The translations under genes and the position numbers were made by a program. Shown piece after piece: positions 1 to 15,985 of a DNA stretch of 64,000 nucleotides. Source of the stretch: Bretschneidera sinensis (taxonomy: Eukaryota > Streptophyta > Magnoliopsida > Brassicales > Akaniaceae); contig CM043705.1 in assembly GCA_023935145.1 (NCBI GenBank), positions 87,888,084 through 87,952,083 of the forward strand. The letters are read 5' to 3'. Numbering within the stretch: position 1 is the stretch's first letter; every line of letters starts with the position of its first letter. The notes beneath the pieces were generated by a model, which ran no database searches, was not told where the DNA came from, and saw only the letters and a program-made list of their open reading frames with translations.

Positions 1-425
1 AGGACGTCACAGGCCCTCTCCCCCACCCTGGCCAGCCGAAGATCGTACTCGCCCGGAATGCGATACATCTTCCTTATCACTTCCAAATCTTCCTCCCTCA
101 GTTGGCTAGGGATTTCGTTAGCTGTATAGTTCCATTCCTCTCTCTCCTCCCCGGCTGAAGTCTCCCTAATGTCGGTCAACACTCTAAGAGTGTCCTCACC
201 GGACGAGGACTCTTCCTGATGTTCTCTCCCCATCTCCAAAGGAACATAGGGCACTAGCACCATAGGGTCTGCCCTGGGCGTACCCGTTACCGGGGTATTC
301 CCCCCAGAAGAAGACGAGGACGTCTCTACTTCTTCGGCACTGCTACCACTCGTATCATCTACACTACTCTTACCATTACTACTACTACTTGGCCTATCGC
401 GGTATGTATCAAACGAAGAAGACAT
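1..425 (-). CDS. Antisense ORF of the retroelement (5' part; runs off the left edge)
   Basis: An open frame starts with ATG at 425-423 on the minus strand and stays open to the window edge, giving 141 codons. The first 80 or so residues are low-complexity, rich in Ser, Asp and Glu (runs of SSSS). They are followed by a more structured stretch containing EIPSQLREEDLEVIRKMYRI and a GEYDLRLA motif. That stretch resembles the N-terminus of the plant 'putative gypsy type transposon' family (Pfam Transposase_28), recognised from memory only. Its orientation is opposite to gag, as in the extra ORFs of Tat-lineage elements, whose function is unknown. A minus-strand TATA-like site lies about 295 bp upstream. 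The C-terminus is not visible. Confidence 0.6.
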   Translation of the reverse strand, partial: MSSSFDTYRDRPSSSSNGKSSVDDTSGSSAEEVETSSSSSGGNTPVTGTPRADPMVLVPYVPLEMGREHQEESSSGEDTLRVLTDIRETSAGEEREEWNYTANEIPSQLREEDLEVIRKMYRIPGEYDLRLARVGERACDV

Positions 426-717
426 GGATGTAAAAAGGAAAGAAAACACGAACTCACCAAAGTCCGAAGGATTCGGACTTGAATTCCTCCTAAACGTTCG
501 GTGTATGTCCAAGGGTGTTCCTCCAAAGATCTCACGAACGCTACGATCACACCAAACTTCTCTCTGAAGGGACGAGGACGAGGACTCCCAAACACCTTTG
601 GGACGAGGGCAGGGACTCACAATCACAAGTGGAACGAGGCCGAGGGCTCTCAGGAAAGCTACTCTCTGAACTCTGAAAACAAAAGGTTAGTGTGGGGAAG
701 AAGGGGAAATCAAAGTC

Positions 718-728
718 CCTTATATAGG
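718..728 (-). promoter_or_regulatory. Possible TATA box for the antisense ORF
   Basis: Read on the minus strand the site is CCTATATAAGG, a good plant TATA box. It lies about 295 bp upstream of the antisense ORF start with no competing ORF between. This suggests that the ORF is expressed from its own promoter rather than from the LTR. The spacer 426-965 around it shows no other feature. Confidence 0.4.
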
Positions 729-966
729 GGAAGGGTCACGGCCCACGAGGAACATTCAATGCAGTCACGGGAATCAAGGGGACTCTTTAGAATTCCCAAG
801 CGACCAACACACATTCCCAGGGGGTGTTACGTCCCTCGAGGTGGCCGCCGTTTTCCCTAAAACGGCTGTTTAAAATTCCAAGGTAACATGACGCGGCAGC
901 TGCCCAGGTAAAGCCACGTGTCTCCTCAGCTGCCGTCTTGGACACGAAACACTTTCCCGTAGCTCG

Positions 967-3145
967 ACTGGTCCCCGGCCCACTCTCTTCAAAGTCCGAG
1001 GAGATGGATTGCTCCACTAGTCCTCGGACATATGGTATTCTTGGCCGAGGAGATGGATTGCTCCACAGGTCCTCGGCCCACTCTCTTCAGAGTCCGAGGA
1101 GATGGATTGCTCCACTAGTCCTTGGACATGTGGTATTCTTGGCCGAGGAGATGGATTGCTCCACTGGTCCTCGGCCCACTCTCTTCAAAGTCCAAGGAGA
1201 TGGATTGCTCCACTAGTCCTCGGACATATGGTATTCTTGGCCGAGGAGATGGATTGCTCCACTAGTCCTCGGACATGTGGTATTCTTGGCCGAGGAGATG
1301 GATTACTCCACTGGTCCTCGGCCCACTCTCTTCAGAGTCCGAGGAGATGGATTGCTTCACTAGTCCTCGGACATGTGGTATTCTTGGCCGAGGAGATGGA
1401 TTGCTCCACTGGTCCTCGGCCCACTCTCTTCAGAGTCCGAGGAGATGGATTGCTCCACTAGTCCTCGAACATATGGTATTCTTGGCCGAGGAGATGGATT
1501 GCTCCACTGGTCCTCGGCCCACTCTCTTCAGAGTCCGAGGAGATGGATTGCTCCACTAGTCCTCGGACATATTGTATTCTTGGCCGAGGAGATGGATTGC
1601 TCCACTAGTCCTCGGCCCACTCTCTTCAGAGTCCAAGGAGATGGATTGCTCCACTAGTCCTCGGACATGTGGTATTCTTGGCCGAGGAGATGGATTGCTC
1701 CACTAGACCTCGGCCCACTCTCTTCAGAGTCCGAGGAGATGGATTGCTCCACTAGTCCTCGGACATGTGGTATTCTTGGCCGAGGAGATGGATTGCTCCA
1801 CTGGTCCTCGGCCCACTCTCTTCAGAGTCCGAGGAGATGGATTGCTCCACTAGTCCTCGAACATATGGTATTCTTGGCCGAGGAGATGGATTGCTCCACT
1901 AGTCCTCGGCCCACTCTCTTCAGAGTCCGAGGAGATGGATTGCTCCACTAGTCCTCGGACATATGGTATTCTTGGCCGAGGAGATGGATTGCTCCACTGG
2001 TCCTCGGCCCACTCTCTTCAGAGTCCGAGGAGATGGATTGCTCCACTAGTCCTCGGACATGTGGTATTCTTGGCCGAGGAGATGGATTGCCCCACTGGTC
2101 CTCGACCTACTCTCTTCAGAGTCCGAGGAGATGGATTGCTCCACTAGTCCTCGGATATATGGTATTCTTGGCCGAGGAGATGGATTGCTCCACTAGTCCT
2201 CGGACATGTGGTATTCTTGGCCGAGGAGATGGATTGCTCCACTGGTCCTCGGCCCACTCTCTTCAAAGTCCGAGGAGATGAATTGCTCCACTAGTCCTCG
2301 GACATATGGTATTCTTGGCCGAGGAGATGGATTGCTCCATTGGTCCTCGGCCCACTCTCTTCAGAGTCCGAGGAGATGGATTGCTCCACTAGTCCTCGGA
2401 CATATTGTATTCTTGGCCGAGGAGATGGATTGCTCCACTAGTCCTCAGCCTACTCTCTTCAGAGTCCGAGGAGATGGATTGCTCCACTAGTCCTCGGACA
2501 TATGGTATTCTTGGCCGAGGAGATGGATTGCTCCACTAGTCCTCGGCCTACTCTCTTCAGAGTCCGAGGAGATGGATTGCTCCACTAGTCCTCGGACATA
2601 TGGTATTCTTGGCCGAGGAGATGGATTGCTCCACTGGTCCTCGGCCCACTCTCTTCAGAGTCCGAGGAGATGGATTGCTCCACTAGTCCTCGGACATATT
2701 GTATTATTGGCCGAGGAGATGGATTGCTCCACTAGTCCTCGGCCCACTCTCTTCAGAGTCCGAGGAGATGGATTGCTCCATTAGTCCTCGGACATGTGGT
2801 ATTCTTGGCCGAGGAGATGGATTGCTCCACTGGTCCTCGGCCCACTCTCTTCAGAGTCCGAGGAGATGGATTGCTCCACTAGTCCTCGGACATATGGTAT
2901 TCTTGGCCGAGGAGGTGGATTGCTCCACTGGTCCTCGGCCCACTCTCTTCAAGGTCCGAGGAGATGAATTGCTCCACGTGTCATCGGACCCAGGGTATTC
3001 TTGGTCGAGGAGAGGGATTCTTCTACTGGTCCTCGGCCCATTATTTTCGAGAGATGGTTTGCCCCACTAGTCCTCAGACCCCTAGTGTCCTTGGCCAAAG
3101 AGAGGAGTCATTCCACAAGTCCTCGGTCCATTCTCTTTTGCCTTA
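967..3145. repeat. Tandem array of 49-bp subunits in a 98-bp higher-order unit
   Basis: About 20 copies of a 98-bp unit are made of two related 49-bp halves. Both halves share GAGGAGATGGATTGCTCCAC and then differ: one continues with ACATATGGTATTCTTGGCC, the other with CCCACTCTCTTCAGAGTCC. Copies in the centre are almost identical, and a few places (for example near 1235-1290 and 2160-2220) have two halves of the same kind in a row, a mark of unequal exchange. Beyond about 2960 the copies decay. Each half carries CCGAGGA and, about 18 bp later, TCCTCGG, so each can fold into a stem-loop. The array sits where the 3' untranslated region of a Tat-like element would be. Open frames inside it are by-products of the period. 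Confidence 0.95.
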
Positions 3146-3231
3146 GAGCTAATTTCGACCGGACTTCACGTCTCTGCAGAGGATCTAACGCCAACCTAGT
3201 CCTGCTACTTCCTTAACCACAGTGCTGCACC

Positions 3232-3250
3232 TAAGGAAGTGGGGGGCCTC
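3232..3250 (+). other. Polypurine tract before the LTR
   Basis: The stretch AAGGAAGTGGGGGGCCTC lies directly upstream of the TG that opens the LTR. This is the usual position and base composition for the plus-strand primer of an LTR retrotransposon, and it supports reading the left flank as a 3' internal region. Confidence 0.65.
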
Positions 3251-3670
3251 TGATACTACCAAAATACGACCCTCCAATAGGATGACGACACGTGGACCCT
3301 CATGATCCCATAGTTCAAAGAGACATGCGGGCAATCCAGGCCCAAACAGTTGGACCTCCAGATCATGACCGCCCTTCAGGGCATCATTGCCTCCAGCTGG
3401 GTTTCCACGTCACCATCGCCCTTCAGTGCATCTTGGCCCCCAGCTGGGCTTCCACGTCACCACCGCCCTCCGGATCATCATTACCCGACCAAGTTGGGAC
3501 GTCAGGAAAACACACCGTCCTAACGCATAGACGGCTCTGGAGTAAGCCAGCAAGGCAAAAGCCCTACTGAACGGTTCTCAGCTTCCTAGCTGGGCCTCAT
3601 AGGCATCATTACCCAACCCAGTTGGGGTATCCTGCCACTATCCCCTCCGAACATCACCGCCTCCGAAACT

Positions 3671-3678
3671 CTATAAAA
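3671..3678 (+). promoter_or_regulatory. Upstream TATA box of the LTR
   Basis: CTATAAAA in the first copy of the 183-bp duplication. It would start transcripts about 180 bp upstream of the second site. Confidence 0.55.
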
Positions 3679-3853
3679 AGGACGTCAAGAAAACACACCG
3701 TCCTAACGCATAGACGGCTCTGGAGTAAGCCAGCAAGGCAAAAGCCCTACTGAACGGTTCTCAGCTTCCTAGCTGGGCCTCATAGGCATCATTACCCAAC
3801 CCAGTTGGGGTATCCTGCCACTATCGCCTCCGAACATCACCGCCTCCGAAACT

Positions 3854-3861
3854 CTATAAAA
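3854..3861 (+). promoter_or_regulatory. Downstream TATA box of the LTR
   Basis: CTATAAAA in the second copy of the duplication, about 210 bp before the LTR end. This is the normal place for the core promoter, with R and U5 downstream. It is also the nearest recognisable strong TATA box upstream of the SCPL gene (about 800 bp from its ATG). Confidence 0.6.
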
Positions 3862-4070
3862 GGGACTTGGTAAGTAGTCCAGGACACTTAGTTTTTACTG
3901 GAAAACACCTACACTTTGAGCTTTCTCTAACTTAAGCATCGGAGCATCCTCGGAGGCATCCCTTCCGTCGACCCCAATAGCTACTCTCCCTCTCTTTCTC
4001 TGTTCAGGTACTTCTATAGTTCCATAGCCTACACCTCCAGCGCAGCAACACATATTTGGCATCAACAGAT

Positions 4071-4088
4071 TGGTGCCGTCTGTGGGAA
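4071..4088 (+). other. tRNA primer-binding site
   Basis: TGGTGCCGTCTGTGGGAA follows the LTR after a short spacer. It matches the TGGCGCCGTCTGTGGGAA type seen in many plant gypsy elements, with one C-to-T change. The tRNA concerned is probably Arg, but this is from memory and not certain. Confidence 0.75.
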
Positions 4089-4144
4089 ACCACATCTCTC
4101 GCTGACAGTAACAGCGAAGAAGTCTAAAGAACTCATCTGTTAAC

Positions 4145-4629
4145 ATGCCTCCGAAAACGCCCGTCAGGGATCTAGGCGCTCGCGTGCTATGGTCGGGAGC
4201 CAGTTCTTCAGCCGAACCCGAGGTTCACCCGAATGAAGGCACGCTCCAAGCGCAATTCGCAGAGCTCGCACACCTAGTGGCCGATCTGGCGGCCGAAGTT
4301 CGCAGGCGACCTCAGCAGACCCTGCCACTCCCATCGCAGGAACCAGGCCACAATGGTTCCACTGACCGCCGCCCACCAGCGGATGTCTGCTCGGCAACCC
4401 ACTCACCTCCCCCAGCTAAGTTCAGAGAGAGTTCCATGCCCAAGAACAGTGAAGGGTTTGGCAAACGGATCGAGGACATAGAGGGACGAATCAATGAGGC
4501 GTTTAAAGAACGCGGCCACAGTATTAGCGATGATCTCGATGTACAGGACCCACCTTTCATACAAGAAGTCCTTGACGCCCCCCTCCCACTCAATTTTTGG
4601 ATGCCACAAATCAAACTTTACGATGGATC
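4145..4629 (+). pseudogene. gag 5' fragment of the gypsy element
   Basis: ATG at 4145 opens 75 bp after the primer-binding site. The frame reads through a Pro- and Ala-rich N-terminus, a possible helical stretch (LAHLVADLAAEVRRRPQQ), and then PQIKLYDGS, which is the start of the gag core (the family motif is usually YDGS/T followed by DP). Homology stops right there, near 4629. The frame then runs out of phase into the leader and first exon of the carboxypeptidase gene and stops at 4762. The protein is therefore a truncated, presumably non-functional gag of about 160 residues plus unrelated sequence. Confidence 0.75.
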
Positions 4630-4665
4630 CCATCTCTGTATGATTTTATTGTATCCCAAAAGAAG

Positions 4666-10189
<5,524 letters not shown>

Positions 10190-12500
10190 ACATTTTTCTC
10201 TAATTGATATGATGAACGGAGATGTAATATTTGATACGTTTCGAGACATTCATTCTGATTTTGGAATCAAAACTAAAGAGAAGGAAGAATTTCTTGGAAT
10301 TAGTTTGCAGTCTTGCCTGTTGTGTCTTTGCTTCTAAGGAAGGAGCTTCTAATATCTTGTAGTAACATTTCATCGTCATATTTGATCCAAAGTGGATTCA
10401 AAATGTTGACAAATGTACACTATCATTGAGAACCACTAGTGGGAATTATTTGTTGATTGAAGATTACTTTAAACTCCAAACGGCCTTGACACTAAAGCAT
10501 TTGTGAAAAGGAAATGTGGAAGGATATTGAAATTATCTACGTATATTCTTCTGGAAATCACATCAAACTTTGAAACTGATGCTTCCCTCTTACTTTCATT
10601 TTCTTTTGGGTTTGACAGTTAACTGTTTTCGAAACATTTCCTGGAGGTGTTGCTTTGATGGATGTATTGCAGTAGTGCAGCTTAGGCTATGATTAGCATA
10701 CTAGGACGGGTAGAAAAGAAAAGTGAGAAAATAAAAGAGAAATAAACGATAAGAGACAAAAAAAGAATGAAAAGAGAGAATGTAAAAATAAGAAAAAAAA
10801 TGATGTTTTTTATTTTGCTTTTGATAAAAATTATGAAAAAATAAGAGTAAATATAAAAATTATTAGTTTATTTTAGCATATATTCTAATCATCATCTCAA
10901 TTTATTAGGGTTGTAATTTGTTCATATCTGAAAAAAATATTAATCATTCCACATTTTTTTATTTTCACTTTTCTATCAAACCAAACAAAATGAGCCATTT
11001 TTATTTTTCTTTTTCAATTATATGAAATTTGAGATAAATACTAATGACAGTTACGATTAGACCACTTTAATGGTGTGTACAATGCAATGTGATTTTTAAC
11101 GTGCTTTATGGCACGTGCCGCTATTATTCATTTTACTTTTCAATATTCATTTAATAGCTCAAATAACTCTTTTTTCATGAAGTACCAAGGCAATGTTATT
11201 GGTCATAGGCCTCAGCTAGGCAAAATAAAATTTTCCAAATTTTATCTTAGAAAGGGAAAAGAAAAAAGAGAAGAAAAATGGAAGGAAGTAGAAGGCTATA
11301 AACATGCGTCAACGATTTTTTTTTCCATCTTTTCATTTTTTTTATTTTCTAGAATCACTAATAGAAATGGAACTCAAGACCCATATGTCCAACCCCACTG
11401 CCATTAGATTGTTAAATTGTTATCGTTGGGTTGACATGAAGCCAGCCATTTACAAACAATTAGATTTATCATAAGATTGTTTATTTTTATAGTGGGATTG
11501 TTTTGAAAAAAAACAGTAATGAATTCAAAAGAACTAGAAAAGAAAAAGAAAAAAAAAAGGTAACGTTAACTCCAAGGTCAAAAGGGTAAAAAAAGAAACC
11601 AAAGAAACATCTGATCATGAAAATTCAGTTTTATTTGCTATCGATCCCATATTTAAGTTCTCTATTCAACTCGATTAATCTTTAATCTCAAATTTGTCGT
11701 CGATTCATTTTATTTAATTTATTTATGTTACGTTTGATTGTTTGAAATTCATATTCTTTATAAGATATTTTAGCACTAAAGTCTTTTTTAATTATCTCAA
11801 CCAATATAATCTTAAGTTTACCCTTTTAACTAAAGAAAAAAAAAAAAGGTTTGCCCTTATCCATCTCTTAGCACATATGTCAATAAAATCGTTTTACACA
11901 CTGATAATTTCTTACCATGTATTTGATAGTATAAAAGTGAAACCTTGAAAATAAAATTACATAAAAACAAAAACTTTCTCTTATAATTTTATTGTTGCAA
12001 AAAGAAAAAAAAATTCAAAATGTCAAAATAGGAATCAAATATAATAAAATTTAGCCCTTTTTCAAAATGTCAAAATAGATTTTAGGAACCAGCAGATTGG
12101 GCCATGCTTAACCCAAGAATAAATGAAAGCCTTGTGATGAATAAGACAGGCTGATCCCTTTGGATCCATACGAGGTGTAGACTAAGCTCAATCTTCTTCT
12201 TTTTTCCCAAGTAATGAAATCTTTCTCTAGCCAAAAAAATCTATTCTTGATCAGAACCCAAAAAAGAAAAGAAAAAGGACCTCTTCTTTACTTTTTTAAA
12301 ATGATTAGTTTTGGCCAGGGCTTTATTTGTTTTGAAAGGTTTTTGGCCAGGCTTTAAAAATTAGAATAAAAACAACTCTTTTCTCTGTTACATGATAATT
12401 TGGTACCATAATGTGCCAAAACCACTAATACGTTTCCAATTCTCTGCAGTAGTTTTTGTGCCTCAGTAGCTATATGCATATATAGTCCGCATATTTTTGC
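10190..12500. other. AT-rich intergenic spacer
   Basis: The spacer between the SCPL and MAT1 genes holds long A/T tracts (10700-11000, 11500-12080) and no ORF with coding character. The segment 11208-11410 is purine-rich. I see no transposon ends or RNA gene. A TATA-like ATATATAG at about 12477-12484 could serve the MAT1 leader exon. Confidence 0.5.
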
Positions 12501-12532
12501 AGCTGGCCATTGATATCAATTTCAATTCCAAG
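12501..12532 (+). other. Possible 5' leader exon of MAT1
   Basis: A short non-coding stretch ends in CCAAG followed by the strong donor GTAAGTCT at 12533, about 50 bp downstream of a TATA-like site. The first coding exon of MAT1 has an acceptor (AATGTAG) at 15945 with 40 bp of leader before its ATG, so a leader exon upstream is expected. The pairing across 3.4 kb is inference; transcripts would decide. Confidence 0.3.
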
Positions 12533-14445
12533 GTAAGTCTACCTCAAGTTCTCCCTCTTTCTCCCCAACAGTCTCTATCCCTCACACGCATAGAACCCTG
12601 TTATGCTTAAATTTCTTCTTCAAAACTTTTGTTGGGTTTTTTTATTGACAATTTTTTTTACAAAATAAGTTGACTATTACTTGATTCATGAATCATAAGA
12701 TGTTTCTTTTGCTATTGTTGTTGTTGCGATGAGAATTGATTTTATTTTCATTTCAATGCAAAAGAGCAGTACTTTAGAAGGGGGAATTTATGTTGTTTTA
12801 TGGTATTCCCTGATCTTGTCCTAATATGAGATTGGGTATACAAAAACTGTATAATAGTGGGATTATTCCGGCATCTTACTGATTACTTGACAGTCACTGC
12901 CCAGTGCCGAACCTAACAGGGTAATATATTTTTGATTTGTTGGTTCATGGATCATATCTCTAGACTAGATAGATCTTTCTGTTTAGATACTGATAAAAAA
13001 ATCCTTTTGTTATTACATCAGAAACATAATAACAGTTTTAGAGCTCCGAGTAGCTTTATGTTGTTTTGTAGCAGTAGTACCCAAACCCTAGACCCCCTCG
13101 TGCATGATATGAATGGGCAGCATTAGCCCTTTGAGACTTTCGTGATTGTCAGTAGCATTTCACTCTATAGAAAATAGGAGTCCAGAATCTCAACCCAGTG
13201 AAAAGTTGAGCATAGGTGTTTATTGTGTGTGTTTAGAACGACAGTTTTGTGAGATATATTATATATACACCACGCTGTTGGTAGTTTCAGTTGAATATTG
13301 GAGGTTGCAAGTCATTACTTTAGTTTGTCTTTCTGCCTTTCAAGTTCTCCTTAGTTCATGATCAATGCGTGTACAATGAATATGTAGGTGCTTGGCGATA
13401 TTTGACATTATGATTAGAGATTGTTTATGGTGTTGTTGTGTTGATTTTGTGGCCCTGTATTTTCCAAAGGTTTTGTTTAAGGTTCTTCTGTGTAGGCGTG
13501 TGGTTTATTTTTTCAACTTAATTTTGATGCAATTGTCGTTCTATGCTTTAAAATAATTTGTTTGATTGTTTTGCATTCTGCTTTGTCCATGATGAAAACT
13601 TTTCATGTTATTTGTAGGTTTCTTCTTTTTCCTTAAAGGTTTGATTATGGCCTTTTCGGTTCAGGTGTGTTCTCTATTGTGCAGGTTTTGTTAATTTCTT
13701 ACCCTTCTTTGTTTTCCTCTGATGGAAACTATTGGTTTGATTGTGTGTAAGGGTATGGGTTTATGATCAACAACTTGAATTTTTGCCAGGATCTTGAAAG
13801 TGTTTGATATTATGCTAATGAAAGACATTCAATTAATTTGGTTAACATTCATGTTTTTATCATTGAGTTATCAAGATGGTCCAACGCTATTAATTTCTGT
13901 TATGACATGCTTTATGCTGCAACACTCTGAGTTAACTCCAATGTCTCAAAGAGGTTATAGAGTTGTTTTTATGATTTCATTTGCAAAAAAAATTGGTGAT
14001 TTAAATTTTCAATATCTTTTGTGATGTAAATCTAGATCACCTAGCTGGAAGCCTTGTTTCTTCATGGACCCATAAAATGATTGAAATATAATTTACTCGT
14101 TATAAGAGAATGTGTCAAATAAAGAATTGACATTGTTTTTTAATTCATTTGATTATTAGACAGGCTTGGACTATTTCACAAAAGTGTTTTAGCTACTTGA
14201 TATAGAATGTAGTCCTCTATAATCGAATTCCAACTTCTTACAACAATATCTCATGATAATTAAATTTTTTTATAGGATGTTGTTAAATCTGGTTGTTTTC
14301 ATGCAGTCTTATACATGATATTCTGGGATAGTATTGGATAGCATTCCAGGTAGTGTATTTCAACAAAGGGCTACCTAAAATGTGCACTCCACCTGAAAGT
14401 ATTATTCCCCATCATTTGTCTAGGTTCTTTAACTGACTTCACCCA

Positions 14446-15616
14446 TAGTTATCAAAAGCGGGCGCGAGGCTCAACAAGGCTCTAAGGCTAGTGCCTGAGG
14501 TAGCCCCAGGCGACCTTTATGAGGCAAGGGTCTAGGTGCAAGGCTCATAAAAGGCACGTCTGGTAAATGTTATGGGCCCTTCTTGTTTGTTTGTTCCTGA
14601 TCTGTTTTCAGCCTTTGATTTATTAATTGGGTGGGTGTATGATTAAATTTAACACATGGGAACAATTCTATCCATTTGGTCCATCTGATTACCATCAGTT
14701 AAGTCAAAAACACCTAGAAACTAAAGAAAGAAACACTGGAATTACAAGTAGCAGCACTATCTCTCACTCTCAAGCAGCTTCACCTGTCACCCTGTCAGTA
14801 CCCTCTCTCGCTCTCCTTCCTCAGCGGCTCAACTCTCTCTCACTCTCAAGCAGCATCACTTTTCTCTTGCACCCTCCCTCTCTTCTTCTTCTTCTTCCCC
14901 GTCTTCTTCCCTTACTTCTCTCTCTCTCTCTGTTTTCTTTCTCTTTCTCTGTTACATAATCTCAAATTGCTAGAGCTTCTTTTTATAAAAAAATTCCTGT
15001 GCAGTTCTTCTTTTTCTCTCGGCTTGCTCTCCCATCTTCTTCCCCTACTTCTCTCTCTCTGTTTGTTTTCTCTTTCTCTGTTACATCATCTCAAATTGCT
15101 AGAGCTGTTTTTTTTATAAAAAAAATCCTATGCAGTGGGCTGGAATTATGCGCTGTTATGTACCCGATTAAATTTCTCAATCAGCATTTAGCCACAAAAG
15201 TATCAAGTATGCATATCCCTCGTTTTAACTTTTAGCCTGGCATAGCTGGTTGGCTGCAAGTCTGCAACTATCATATACACAGTGAGTAACTCAGTTCTGA
15301 TTTCATAAGAAATAAAAATAAATGAAAAAAAGCTAAGTAGCTACAAGTGTCTTGTGTGTTTGTTTTGAAGTTTGAACTATGCTAGGTACTTGGTATTTTC
15401 ATTGTGGTATTGGTAGTCCCATATTGAATTTTTAGTGTGTTTGCATTAAATTAATAATGAAAAGTTGTTTACAAATTGAAAATTCATGACATTTGTTATG
15501 GTTTGTTTCATATGAATTATAAGCATTTAATACACATTTTTCAGTAAATGTGGGCTTTGCCTTCCTCAGGCCTGCGCCTAAGTGCGCCTAAGTGCAGCTT
15601 GCACTTTCGATAACTA
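14446..15616. mobile_element. hAT-like non-autonomous transposon
   Basis: The ends are inverted repeats: TAGTTATCAAAAGCG at 14446 and its near complement CTTTCGATAACTA ending at 15616. Flanks TCACCCA and TCACCTA look like an imperfect 7-8 bp target duplication, the size made by hAT transposases. Sub-terminal bases are rich in GCC/GGC (AGGCTCAACAAGGC, CCTCAGGCCTGCGCCT), as in many plant elements of this type. The interior has no transposase and contains CT-rich DNA in a degenerate duplication (about 14895-15005 and 15030-15135). It lies upstream of the first MAT1 coding exon, probably in the leader intron. Confidence 0.6.
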
Positions 15617-15985
15617 TCACCTACATAACTTTCAATTAAATGCTTATTGAAAGTCCGTATTCATGCTAATGAAGTTGAAAGCAAATGTCTTTTTGTGCCT
15701 CTTACATTGTGCAGGTAATACTATTCGTTAGTAGGTATAACATTCTAGACAGTGAAACTGATCCCATATTTCGCTGTGCAGATACCTTAGGTAAGATAAT
15801 TAGATTTTACGGGTCAAATCGTTAAGAGCACGTGAAAAGGGTGCCTTGGAAGAGTATGAGTTTATAATTTTCTCCTTTTCATAATTTCCTCTTTCTATTT
15901 TGTCAAATCAATTGACTGATGAATTTAATAAATATTTGAAATGTAGGGAAAGAAAAGAGGGAAAGAGGCTGAAGGGGCAACAACC

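Larger units (their letters stand above)
3499..3864 (+). repeat. 183-bp tandem duplication inside the LTR
   Basis: The sequence from GACGTCAGGAAAACACACCG to the first TATA box (ends near 3681) is repeated almost exactly from 3682 to about 3864. Matching landmarks, such as CACACCG at 3511 and 3694 and CTATAAAA at 3671 and 3854, are 183 bp apart. Only a few substitutions separate the copies, so the duplication is recent relative to the element. Confidence 0.92.
3251..4064 (+). repeat. Long terminal repeat of the gypsy element
   Basis: The LTR opens with TGAT at 3251, right after the polypurine tract, and closes with ATCA at 4061-4064, six bases before the primer-binding site, giving 814 bp with TGAT/ATCA ends. 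It contains two TATA boxes because of an internal 183-bp duplication. The region 3350-3480 also has short imperfect repeats around CAGCTGGG and TTCCACGTCACC. No second copy is in the window, so the ends rest on the polypurine tract, the PBS and the terminal inverted bases. Confidence 0.8.
1..4629 (+). mobile_element. Partial Ty3/gypsy (Tat-like) LTR retrotransposon, internal-LTR-internal
   Basis: The order along the plus strand is: antisense ORF, spacer, tandem-repeat array, polypurine tract, LTR, primer-binding site, gag start. Plant Tat-lineage elements are known for an extra antisense ORF between pol and the 3' LTR and for a variable tandem-repeat 3' untranslated region, which fits the left part. 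The right part (PBS and gag) is what follows a 5' LTR. One LTR therefore separates the 3' end of one element from the 5' end of another, or from the same element after recombination. The gag homology ends near 4629 and host gene leader sequence begins there. No pol sequence lies inside the window. The left boundary is outside it. Confidence 0.85.

Noticed and set aside
967..3145. CRISPR-like look of regular repeats
   Set aside because: The 'spacers' are themselves repeated, the unit is 98 bp, and the host is a plant nucleus.
938..3216. Many overlapping plus-strand frames with MDCSTSPRT-type repeats
   Set aside because: They come from the 49/98-bp tandem repeat, whose period happens to stay open; the same peptide appears in shifted frames and there is no domain.
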